NCBI RefSeq assembly: GCF_001642475.1
Contig: NW_019174034.1
Location: forward strand, 1-64,000
DNA: 64,000 nt
Direction: 5' to 3'
Source of the DNA: Fonsecaea monophora
Taxonomy: Eukaryota; Ascomycota; Eurotiomycetes; Chaetothyriales; Herpotrichiellaceae
The notes beneath the pieces are model-generated. The model ran no database searches. It saw only the letters and a program-made list of their open reading frames with translations, and was not told the origin of the DNA. The translations under genes were made by a program, and so were the position numbers. Below, piece after piece: positions 1 to 10,199 of the stretch (the first letter of the stretch is position 1; the number at the start of each line of letters is the position of its first letter).

Positions 1-1822
1 GGTGCTAGGGGGATGGGGGGAACGCCATGGGGGGGAAAGTGTGCTCTCATCTTCCTTGCTACTAACCTTCTCGCCTTCCTAACCTTCTAGCCTGGCTAAA
101 GCTGCTAGGCTGCTAGGCTGCTAGGCGTTGCTAGGCTTGCTAGGCTTCTGGGCTGCTAACTCCGATTCCCCCCCTTCTCGCCGCCATTGCGGTTGCTCAG
201 AGGGTATTAGGCTCATTTGTTTTAGGTGCTTTGCCCTTGAGACCCCCCCGGCGGCTCCTGAACCTTGACCAAGCTTTGCTTCTCTCGATTGTCAAACGCC
301 CTTCCGCCCATCGCCTTTGCCTCACTGAACAACTCCTCGACCCGCAACTGCACCCTTCTGGTCGAGCTTCACCTTGTTCCAATCCTTCACCCAAACAACA
401 ACCTCACCTACTCGACTCCACCTCTGTCAGTTCTTGTCACCTCCTCCCTCGACAACCCTCTAGCCCCAGCCCGCAGCACCGATCGACAGGCAGGCCCTTC
501 GTCCACACAGAGACACGCTACCACGGCCGAAGAAAGAGTAGCTTCTTTGCTCTGGGCCATCATCTCTGCCACATTTGAATCAGCAAAGTTATCTCGACCG
601 CCTGTTGCCGCCGCTTCTTACCCACCCTCTTCCTCACCACACACCCCCGGTCACCCTTCACCCATTACCACACTACTTTTAGTCCCTCCTTCAGGCTTCG
701 AAGTCCGTTCTTTCCATTGTGATCGACGCTTTTTCCCGAAGAAAAATCATCTCTCGACTGTTTGCTTCATTCTCCAAAACCGTCGCCCTGCCCGGTTTTG
801 AAATACCCCCCAGTATTCGGTCGATCAGCCTTGCTCGAATAATGATCAGCTTTGGTACAGAAAGCCCCGTGTAGCTTTTGGGCATCCATCTCGCCCTTGA
901 GAAAGCTCTCGCCTCGGTTACTTCCCCCACCACAACTTCTCTCCGAAGTACGGGTCAAAGAGAGCGGTCTTGGAGTCACCTTTTTTTATGGTTTTGTCCG
1001 GGTCGGTCGTCAATCCGTCAAAACACCAACCGATTCTACCAGTTCGATCTCCCGGTCGTTGCTGCCCAAGTGGAGGGATCAGTTCCTCATCTCGCTCCTG
1101 ACGGTCTTGCGACAACGACATCCACTCCGCATCTCGAAATCAAGGATAGCTCTCTCCAAACTTCGCCTGCTACACCTTTGTCATTGCGCGACGTCGCAAA
1201 CCAAATTGGGACGGAACAAACTCGAAAAGGCGTGTTTATTGCAATCCTACCTCTTTTATCTCATCTCGAGCTGTCTTTTCCCAGACAATTGGTCCACAAC
1301 TGTGGGATTTGTTTGATTTCTGGGAAGGTTATAGTGTTTGCTTTGTTGATTCCGAGACCTCCACCACCACCACTCTCACACACTCTCTCCGACAGCAAAC
1401 CATCCTACTCGGACCTATCTACGACCGGATTGCAATTCAGTCCGCCTAGACATTAATTCTCTGGGTGCGCTGCGCCTCTGCGTGTTTGAAAGGCTCGCTG
1501 CGAAAGTAGCAAACCCAGCCCCGCAGACATCCACTGTTTGGTCTCCCATTTTTCCCACCAACCGAGACTTCCTGTGCCAACTGGATCTCAGGTGACCGAA
1601 CCTGCACAAGGAGAACCTGGACGTGCGACGACAGGAATTTTATGCAACCTGGCGAATGCGTCGTATAACGATCTGCCATGAGCCTGTCCTGTTGATCGCG
1701 TGTTCCCCTCTCACCTGTGCATAAGGTCATGCCGCATTTGCTGTACCACGTTCCCTTGGGTATAGAGACGCGGGAGGCACGGGCTTGTTGGTTCCTGCCA
1801 GGCATAGGATCGCAGGTTGAAA
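1..1822. promoter_or_regulatory. Promoter and probable long 5' leader of the Zn2Cys6 gene
   Basis: No convincing gene. From about 230 to 1450 the plus strand is strongly pyrimidine-rich (CT/CCT/CCA runs), as is common in filamentous-fungal core promoters and leaders. Several overlapping open frames (for example 265-801, 852-1316 and 878-1456) exist mainly because this composition lacks stop codons; their translations are low-complexity and look like no protein. ATGs in this stretch would be upstream start codons if transcription begins far upstream. How much is leader and how much promoter cannot be seen from sequence. Confidence 0.5.
101..157. repeat. Short imperfect tandem repeat of a GCTAGG-type unit
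   Basis: Five to six imperfect copies of an 8-10 base unit containing GCTAGG stand head to tail, degrading toward the right end. Neighbouring bases 85-100 carry further partial copies (CTAGC, GCTAAA). It is non-coding and lies upstream of the transcription-factor leader. No function can be assigned. Confidence 0.6.
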
Positions 1823-4800
1823 ATGGATGAAGTTGGTGACGTGGATATCAAACACGAGAGACCCCATCACTACGGACAACCACCTCCAAATCCTATCCAC
1901 CGTATGCCGCCAGCCGAGACATCTACGTCGTACAGTTATCCCCCTCCGCCAGGCGCAGGTATGCCACCACCGGCGCCGGCGTGGAACCCGACGCCTTCGC
2001 CATACAATGACTCCGCGGACCACCGACCTCCGCCTCCAGACATCCCTCATCAATCGCCATATCCTCCACCACCTCAGCCATATCCTCCCACACATCCCCC
2101 GCCAGGTAGAGAACCCCCAGGCTATCCTCCGGACCCAGGTTACGGCCGCCCAGGCAGCGTGTCGGGCCCTACGAGGTCCCCTGCCGACGTTCAACAACCA
2201 CCACCGCCGCCGCCACCACAGCAACCTCCTCCTTATCACCCCGTGAGTAGCAATCCCCACGAAGCTCCTTACTACCCTCCCCCAACCGACTACAGGCCGC
2301 GTCATGCCTACCCAGGGCCCGAACCCCAGCTCAACGGAACTCACCAGCAGCCTCCTCTTCACGTGGTGACAGGGCATGAAATGATGCCAGGACAGCCTCC
2401 GGGCCCGCCGGCGTATGGTCCGCCCTCAGGAGGACCCATGCCGACACCCGGGCCGTACGCCTACCCTTACCCTTATCATGGAGAACACAGACGAAAGCCA
2501 GTCAGAGCTGCTCAAGCTTGCGACTCGTGCCGTCAACGAAAGGCAAAGTGCGATGAAGGGAGACCCGAGTGTCAACATTGCAAAGACAACGGGCTGAAAT
2601 GCTCGTATCGAGAAATCCCTCCACAAAAGTCGGAGAAGCAGGTCCTAGCCATCACGGCACAATTGGACTCGTTGGCCGAGGACGTAAAGACATTGGCCCA
2701 GAAAGCCCAGGAGCGGGACGTGAAGATGGACCAATTACTCAAGCAACAAGATGATAAGATCAACCTGCTGCTGGATCGTCTTATGCAGTCCCGAGCAGAT
2801 CGACCTCCGGCGACTGTTGACGTACCAATGGTAGACCAGCACAGCCATGTCGCGGTGACAACGCCTGCACATCCCAGTCCTGCACACCCGAGTCCTGTCA
2901 ATCCCAGTCCTGCTCAACCCCCGCCTCCGTTGTTCCGCCGACAGGATAGCACTTCAGAGGTCAGGTCCGGTTCGCAGTCCCAGAACCCCTCCGCAGCGTC
3001 CATCATGCAAATGCGAAATTCGGAAGCAGAGAGTATAGACACGCCTATGCCCGCCAAGCACACGACGGCCGCACAGAACCTCGTTCTTTGGCCATCTATT
3101 AAGGCTTTGATCCCAAGAGGCATAACACCGTCTTATGTGTTGGATGAGGAAACCAGCAGAGGTCTCCTGCGACTTTATGGCTGTGGGGAGGGAGAGGACA
3201 AAGGAGATGGGCATGAGGGCGCTCCGAGTCCCGCTAACAGCAACTCATCCGAAGGGCGACGCACCGACGACGACACAACTTCTTCCTCGCCGCATGGTGT
3301 TTGGGGCAGCGGGCAGTTGCACGTGCCGATGGCAAATCAGCACCATTCCGCGCGCGAACATCCCGGTGGTTTGAGTCCTAGTGGTGGGCTGATGCTGGAT
3401 GAGAAAGCGGTCGATCGATACTTCCGGAGCTTTATGGACAATATGCATATTCACCATCCGTTCCTCGAGCCCAAGGTTCTCCGAATTATGATCCAATCTT
3501 TTAAAAGGAAATACAGCTGGGACTACCGGGCCACACAGCAGGTTACAGCGATTGGGCACAAGAGGAAGCGAGAGACGACCGACTCACCGACCTCAATAGA
3601 CGATTACAACAGCCACCCCCCTCAGCCCAGGGGATACAATACGACCGTAGCTCCGATCGAACATTCAGTTGCAAATGCTATCGTCTTACTTGTCTTGGCG
3701 TTGGGTAAGATCACATCTCATCGCGATCCCTTGCCTGGACCCGCGTCAACCGCTACGATGCGAACATCGACGCCTCATAGCGCACTTTACTCGGATCTTC
3801 CGATGCCCATGTCAGCGCCCACCTCTCCATATACCCATCACCCCAATCTGAACGGCACCGTTTCGAGTCCGGCCAACCCTCAGGGGAAGAACATGGACGT
3901 TATTCCAGGCCTTGCTTACTTTGCTATAGCTGCAGATATCCTGGGCGAGCTACCAGGTGGCGCCGACGTGTCGCACATTCAAGCTTATCTTCTTGCAGGT
4001 CTATATATGGGACAACTGGCACGCATTCTACCGAGCTACTTCTACATCAACAAGGCCTGCGTTGCAGCTCAAATCCTAATCGAGTCGACCCCGTATGTGA
4101 CAAATACCATGAAACCTGCTCGCCGTAATTTGGTCAATTTTGCGTTTTGGTCATGCTTGCAACTGGAGAGCGACATTGCGGCCGAATTGGAGTTGCCTCT
4201 CAGTGGGATAGGTCGATATGAGAGCCCTCAGCATAAAGAATTTCCAACGGCTCTCACGTTAGAGAGAATTCCGGAGTCCAGTGTGGATGACGACATATTG
4301 AGATTTTACTCATACCAGATTCAACTGCGGACCACGATGAATAGCGTCCATGCTACGCTATATCGGGAATCGAAGAATCTACACACGAGGCCAAGCGATA
4401 GCATTATGTCTGCTCTGGACGACAACCTGGAGAACTGGAGGAAGATGCTGAATGATTGGGACTGGGATGACAATGACCACGAAAGCCCCAACATCAACGT
4501 CGCGCGGATGCGAGGAAAATATTACGGTGCTAAGTACATCATCTGGCGGCCGACCCTGCGATTTGCCCTCTCGCAAGCTACCGCTAATCCTAATCCCACT
4601 CCCACTCCGAAACTCGCCAGAAGTCGACCATCAGAGTCGCCTGCGGGGCACGGTCACCAATCTGAGGTGACTTCACCCGCCGTGTCGAGCCTCAATACTC
4701 CCCACCCGTATGGGAGAGATGTTCCTTACATCCAGCCTGAATTGCTGGAAGGATCTAGGAAGTGTATTGAGGCCGCAATCCGAAGCACTACTTCATTCGA

Positions 4801-5161
4801 CAAAGTCCCTCGCCGTCTCGTTGTCACCAACATCTTTGGCACAGCGCACGCGTAAGTTCACCAAACCTTGTGTCATGCGTGATTGTTTCTTTGACTGACG
4901 TGGAGATGCAGCCAATTCGGAAACATGCTTGTTTTGTACGCGACCTTCACCTCACCTCACCCAGGCTTAAGTTCGTTGGTGCAGGAGGACGTGTTACGGC
5001 GGTTACATGATCGCACAGTGCAGATTCTGCGAGAGAACGAGGCCATTTCTCCAGTGCTGGCCAAAGACCTGAAAATTTTGGAGCACGTGCGCATGAAGGT
5101 GTTTCCACCGGCGATATATCCTTCGGCAAGCACTGCGTCCAGCTTTTCCTCGAGCCGATAA
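1823..5161 (+). CDS. Zn2Cys6 fungal transcription factor with proline-rich N-terminus
   Basis: Predicted nuclear regulator of about 1,092 residues. Exons are 1823-4851 and 4912-5161; the 60-base intron starts GTAAGT and ends GCAG and keeps the frame. The frame also opens on TTG at 1817, but the first ATG is 1823. Residues 1-230 are extremely rich in Pro and Tyr. A canonical binuclear zinc cluster (C-x2-C-x6-C-x6-C-x2-C-x6-C) lies near 233-260, preceded by basic residues and followed by a heptad-like stretch near 275-320 that probably dimerises. The rest matches the fungal_trans/MHR architecture: a region near 530-580 (HIHHPFLEP), then a helical segment containing AYLLAGLY. Family membership is firm; target genes and pathway are unknown and I recognise no named orthologue. 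Pro/Ser-rich linkers suggest activation domains. Confidence 0.9.
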
Positions 5162-6565
5162 CACCAACCGGATTTGAAGCACGAATATACCAACCCGGTC
5201 CAAATTTCAACTTTTCCTTTGTATACCAAGACCTCGGGAGCGCGGAGGGACGCCGCATCGGAATTCGTTGCATGTGTTGCTCTATGTATGTGTTATGTGG
5301 GCAGGTCCTCCATTTCCCTGAAATTCCCAGGCGGTATTTGTCGAAGCGTTCCAGCGAGAAACCCACGGTCAGCATCGTCGAATAATTGTGTCAAGGTATC
5401 CACCAAAGAGTCATCCTCGTCATCAACCACGGAGTTTACGATCATCTGAAATGGCATATTATTGCTTTAACGGCCGAAAGGGAAGGGTGGGCTTTGTGAA
5501 ATGTTTGATTGCTAGTTTTGCGAGTATCATACCGCGTCATATGAGAAGGAGGAGGAGAAGGCTTCATATATTTTGTCACTACCGAGAAGAGGGGAAACGA
5601 GACGTCCACAGGAAGGACCCATCCAGGTTACCGATCGCAACCCGAGCCCTTTGGAGTTCCTCGCCATATTCTCCTGTGTTAGTGGACCAGCCGAGCAGTC
5701 TTTGTTGCAGTCAAAAGAATACTCGTCTTATTTCAGCTTCAATGATGGATGTGAAGGAGAGGAAGGCTGATCAAGATGCGGCAGTGAGAGTGACAGTGGT
5801 GGAGCAGGAGGGATCTCATCTGCAAGTGGAAGAACATTGGAAGGCAAACGGCAGAGAGATACATTTTTTCATCTTGTGGATTGTTAGGAGGAGGACGGGA
5901 CAGGGTCACGGACAAGGTTAATCTGTACATTATCTTACAATTGCTCGTACAAAGGACAGAGAGAGGCCTTCGAGGGGAGTCTGCTGTTACAATATACCAT
6001 TTTGAAAAAAAATGCCTGCTTTTCTTGAAGTCGTGATATATTTGAGGATGGAGAAGAGTACCTGATAATACGGGGGATAAAATGAGGAATAAATTGCACT
6101 CCGTACGAGGCGAAGATAGCAGGATACCAGGCACAGAGCACCAGGGGTACTTTCTTGAGTGGCAGGGAGGTAAATAAGAAAAGGGGACAAGCCAGGACAA
6201 GGCTGCGCTAGTATCATCCTGGATTTTGGCGCAGGTGTTCTCGGTAGCGCAGCCTCGTTCAACGTCAGACGTCTAACGTCTACCCGTCACCGAGTAAGAG
6301 GGACAAGGCTGAGTATTTGAGATGTATTATTATATTACCGAGTACGCCCGACCTTGGAAATGACCATCCAGAGGCCAAAGCATGAAAAAAGCCTCAGGCT
6401 GAGCGAGTACATTTCCAGACACATTCAAATCTGATGTATTTGCGCTTGATGATAACTCTCCTTCATTCTCATGGACTCTCGATAAGAGTCACCACTCCCT
6501 TTGTGGAGGGGCTCCATCAATTGCTCCGTTATCAGGTCCTTCTTTTCCCTCGCTCATGCTTGCCT
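5162..6565. other. Convergent intergenic region between transcription factor and helicase-like gene
   Basis: It holds the 3' ends of two convergent genes. Open frames here (for example 5388-5921) start on GTG, are rich in Arg and Ser, and show no domain. AT-rich stretches near 6040-6080 and 6320-6345 could serve as polyadenylation regions for either gene. I see no RNA gene or repeat. Confidence 0.5.
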
Positions 6566-8704
6566 TTAGGCAGAGCTTGATTCGGCAGGAGTTGAGGGGG
6601 TCATCCCGCGGCCATCACTGTGTTGCCGACCAGCAGGCGTTTCGATCGCGTACGGAGAGGGTCCAACCCTCTGCAGGAAGCGGGGGTTCATTTCGTCCAG
6701 AGTAAATATGCAACGCTGAAGATCGTTGCTATAGTCCAGGTCACAGACAGCTCTCCATTTTCCGACAAAATAAATCATTTCGGTGGCAAGGGACATGATG
6801 ACACAGGCGGATTTGGACCAGTTCGTTTGTGCCAGCTCAAGTTCGACTTTGGTCAGAGGCAGCAGGCAGATAACAACCTTGGCCGATAGCCCTTGAGCCT
6901 CTGTGACGGTATGGACTTTAACATCGCCCCAACATCTAGTAGTCGCTTCCTGCAAATGGAGGTTTGTGCTGCTCCCATCGAGACTGACAACCATGATCTG
7001 GGACATTTGGCAACCCTCCGTCCAAAGTAGCGTCTTGACAAGCACATCCACAAAGTGGACCGGCGATTGTCCTTCAAGATTAATAGGGTCCCAAATATCG
7101 AAGAAGTGAGCAAAGGATGTGATGCTTGTGGCATCGTCATCACCGTCGATGATCCTCAATCCAGCATTGAACCTGTCTTGCATTTTCGTCAAAAAGGATC
7201 CAGGAGTTGACGTTTGTCGCACAGCCATCAGTCGGCCGTCATAGAAGACAGAGCTCCTAGGGAAACATAGATCCGAATGTGTCATGCGCTCAAGATGAAG
7301 CATACAGCCTGGCCACTGCTCCTCCATAAGCTCTTCCAACATCGATCTGCCTTCGTGGGGTTTATCTTTGTCTGTCCTTGTGTATGGACCGAATTGCCTA
7401 TGGTCGCCCAGCAGCACTAATCTAGTCAAACTGTCAAAGTGTGCAGAGATGGGTGTAAGCAGGTCATAGTGCGTAATCATGCCAGCGTCTGAGGCGATGA
7501 GGACATGAGGAGCCCAGATTTTCTTTAGCCAGGGAGCGCGGGACTCTGAATATGTGCACAAAATGACCCTAGAGCCTTCGATCCCTAACGTCTCTTCTAG
7601 CGGAAGATGGAGATGTTGGAATCGGAAATCGCAGAAACATTCCCTGAACATGAATCCGTCGGAGATTTCATCCAGCCTTGATCTATCGTATCCACAGATT
7701 AGAATCTTTGTCTGAGGAGCCTTCCGCAAGATTGCTTCTGTAACTGAGACTATGGCCGAAACTAATCCACTGCCAGCAGGCGCATGAACAAGAGACACTT
7801 GGTGATTAAAGATGTTTCGAATCACACGACGTTGGGAATAATCCAGGTCGTCGAGAACAGAAAAATCAACCGAATAGTCCGGTTCCGCAAATGGCAGAAT
7901 GTCTCTCACAGCCCCGCCTTGCCGCAGAAACATGGATACCAGAGGGAGGTGGGAGTCGTTTGTCGATGAGGCAGTACGAAATGCGGCTTTGGTGGCATCT
8001 CGCCAAGATGATAAAGGATAGGAATGCTCCTCCGATGCCTCGATAATGGCCACTTGATGAGCAATGAAATCCCTTGCGCTTGTATACCTCTTTCCTGTTG
8101 GTTCAGCGTCATCAGTCACCAGGAGATCACTCTGCTGCTCGAGGTCTGACATCCAAGTCTGCTGCGGAATCAACGAGAGGATGCCTTCGGGCTTCCAGTT
8201 CTGAATAGAAGACGTGTCGTCGAATTGAAGTTTGATCCGGCTGAAGTTTTTATGTGTCTGGTCAAGGGAAAAGATATCTGACGGAGCTGAAGGCTGAAGC
8301 CGTCTTTGATCGAGAAGAGACATGTCCACAGCAGGTGAGTTGTCCATTATCCATATCACAATCTGAGCAGCAGCATTATTTGTATCATGTTGGGCCAACA
8401 ACTCGCTCCCAGCCTGTGCATCCCAGTCCACCCATTGCCCCGAAGAAGCACGTCGTAATAATGCACCGAACACGACCTGCCTCGAATCATAATTCAGGGT
8501 GAATTTGTGTCTACCAACCGTCTGCCAGATTTTGACACGGCCGTCATAGGATATCTCACACTCGCAGCCTGCATGTTGTCCTAACCGGGATGATAGATCG
8601 GTGAATCCCTCCAACTCTCGGCCAACAATTTCGTACGCCAAGCGAGCAAGGGATCTGAAAGACTCAGCTCGTGGAGATTCGACGAGTGCTCTGGAGAATG
8701 ACAT
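6566..8704 (-). CDS. Degenerate Upf1/DNA2-like SF1 helicase-related protein
   Basis: Intronless frame of 712 residues from the first ATG (8704); upstream codons to 8842 are open but begin at TTG. The C-terminal two-thirds follow the Upf1-like SF1 layout: a Q-motif-like segment (LDYSQRRVI), a P-loop position near residue 307 reading PAGSGLVSA, a motif II position reading LIASDAG, motif III intact as LLGDHRQFGP, and motif V-like HTVTEAQGLSAKVVI. The P-loop lysine is replaced by Leu, the DE of Walker B is absent, and the arginine-finger motif VI (usually LTRAR-like) reads VIMSLATEM. The N-terminal 290 residues match nothing I recognise. Known family members unwind or bind nucleic acid with ATP; this copy probably cannot hydrolyse ATP. 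It could be a pseudo-helicase scaffold or a decaying paralogue, although the frame is intact over 2.1 kb. Confidence 0.8.
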   Translation of the reverse strand: MSFSRALVESPRAESFRSLARLAYEIVGRELEGFTDLSSRLGQHAGCECEISYDGRVKIWQTVGRHKFTLNYDSRQVVFGALLRRASSGQWVDWDAQAGSELLAQHDTNNAAAQIVIWIMDNSPAVDMSLLDQRRLQPSAPSDIFSLDQTHKNFSRIKLQFDDTSSIQNWKPEGILSLIPQQTWMSDLEQQSDLLVTDDAEPTGKRYTSARDFIAHQVAIIEASEEHSYPLSSWRDATKAAFRTASSTNDSHLPLVSMFLRQGGAVRDILPFAEPDYSVDFSVLDDLDYSQRRVIRNIFNHQVSLVHAPAGSGLVSAIVSVTEAILRKAPQTKILICGYDRSRLDEISDGFMFRECFCDFRFQHLHLPLEETLGIEGSRVILCTYSESRAPWLKKIWAPHVLIASDAGMITHYDLLTPISAHFDSLTRLVLLGDHRQFGPYTRTDKDKPHEGRSMLEELMEEQWPGCMLHLERMTHSDLCFPRSSVFYDGRLMAVRQTSTPGSFLTKMQDRFNAGLRIIDGDDDATSITSFAHFFDIWDPINLEGQSPVHFVDVLVKTLLWTEGCQMSQIMVVSLDGSSTNLHLQEATTRCWGDVKVHTVTEAQGLSAKVVICLLPLTKVELELAQTNWSKSACVIMSLATEMIYFVGKWRAVCDLDYSNDLQRCIFTLDEMNPRFLQRVGPSPYAIETPAGRQHSDGRGMTPSTPAESSSA

Positions 8705-10199
8705 GGCAGAGCATGGGAGGTTAGAAAAAATGGTGGTGCATAGCCCAGAGGTCAACCGAGCGCAGACATGCACGACAACGACAGCATTGTAGAGGGTTTC
8801 AGCGAAACAGAGAAGCCATTCAAAATTATCGCTAGATATCAATCAGACACTCTCCATAGAACAGTTGTACAGGAACTTGCCAACTAAGGACTCTGTTATG
8901 ACGGGCAGCTAAGCTTATAGGGGAGCGTCTGGTTCACCGTATGAATAGCAATCGAGATGAACAGACTCGGCCGCAACTGTCAGCAGTCTTTACACAGTAG
9001 ATGGTAGACTTTATCAGGCTGAAATTCTGGACCTCCCGGGTGTGAAACACCTACAATTGCGTGATTGGCGGGTGGCTAGATGGTGTCGGAAGAGCGCATG
9101 CGATCAAATTGACGTCCTGCAAGACTATGTATATGGAGTGTAGTGAAACGAGGACGCACATTCAGGATTGCGATCGGAGATAGTGGTTTGTGGAGGAGCA
9201 GATGGTGCCGTCTGTCGAGTAGGAGATTTATCTGGGGAGCTGAGGTTGATTGGTGCGTCACGGCCTTGGCCCGTGCCTGCCTAGCGTAAACACACATTGA
9301 CTTCCAAGGTCCCTAGCGAGGGGGGCGGGGCCCGCCTGGCCCGCCTAAGAAGAGTGCCTCCAGGGTTTCTTAGGTGCCAGAGGTATTACCTAAATAGAGA
9401 TTGGGTGCCTAGCGAACTAGGTAGGTATTACCCAGGTATGGGGAATTAGGTGCCTAGGTATGCACGTCGCAAAACCATGGCCAAGAATGACTTACCTACA
9501 TACTGTGTACCAAGGCAGTATCCACAGATGACCTACATCCCCAAGTCCCTCGTACGTACAAAGAACAAGTAGCTAGAGACCTCGGGTGGCGTGTGCAATC
9601 ATATCGAAAGCCTTGATTCTTGTTCGATTCCAGGGACTGCCCGTTTGGCGTCCGAGTCCCTTGCGCTAGAGCGTCAACAACGCCTCTTGATGAAGGCTGT
9701 ACAGTGATGTTATTGAGCAGAAAAGGCGGGACAACCAGGATTCGGAGATGCTGAGCCGGGAGTCATTGTGGCTGGGATTTCCCGGGTGGCCGCACCGCGA
9801 TGTACTAGGCAGGGTACAGCAGGTGGGTAGTGCCTAAGAGGGACGGCAGGAATGGCTAATGAGACCTATAAGTACGAGTACCTGTACATCTCCAAAGCCT
9901 GAGGGGGGCCAAATGGGGGGCTCGGCTAGGCAAACGACGCAAGGCAACACGTCACAGGTCTCACTCGTCAGGCTTAAAACCATCCACTCACGGGCTGAGG
10001 CGTGGTGAAAGTTGCCCCTCGCAAATGAACGATTGCCTTGCTTAACTATTACTAGGACCGCATGCGAACAAACTAGGCGCTGGACTTTGGACAAAGTAGT
10101 ACCGCCGACTCATTTGTTCTTCACCTCTTTCTATCCCTCTTGTCCCCATCGCCTTCTTCATTTTCGTCCCCGTATTTGGTCTTCTCGTCCACGTTGAAG
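8705..10199. other. Divergent intergenic region between helicase-like and patatin-like genes
   Basis: It contains the promoters of both flanking genes. Bases 9300-9460 hold a cluster of CCTAGG/GGTATTACC-type repeats. A sequence resembling a tRNA B box (GTTCGATTCC) at 9622-9631 has no matching A box or cloverleaf. From 10100 the plus strand turns CT-rich just before the patatin-like start, as expected of a fungal core promoter. Confidence 0.5.
9371..9457. repeat. Cluster of short dispersed direct repeats (TAGGTGCC, AGGTATTACC)
   Basis: The 10-mer AGGTATTACC occurs at 9381-9390 and 9423-9432. TAGGTGCC occurs at 9371-9378 and 9447-9454, with GGTGCCTAG between them near 9404. Palindromic CCTAGG cores recur at 9453 and again far away at 45033 and 45223. 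Their spacing is irregular, unlike a satellite. Role unknown. Confidence 0.6.

Noticed and set aside
265..801. 178-residue frame in the pyrimidine-rich leader, with 231-578, 852-1316 and 878-1456
   Set aside because: Overlapping frames are all open because CT-rich DNA lacks stops; the translations are low-complexity without conserved features.
5388..5921. 177-residue plus-strand frame after the transcription factor
   Set aside because: Starts on GTG, irregular Arg/Ser-rich composition, no motif; more likely 3' untranslated sequence.
8705..8842. N-terminal 46-codon extension of the helicase-like protein
   Set aside because: The frame opens on TTG; the first ATG is at 8704 and the extension has no conserved feature.
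9545..9640. Possible tRNA because of a B-box-like GTTCGATTCC
   Set aside because: No A box, acceptor pairing or anticodon arm can be drawn around it.
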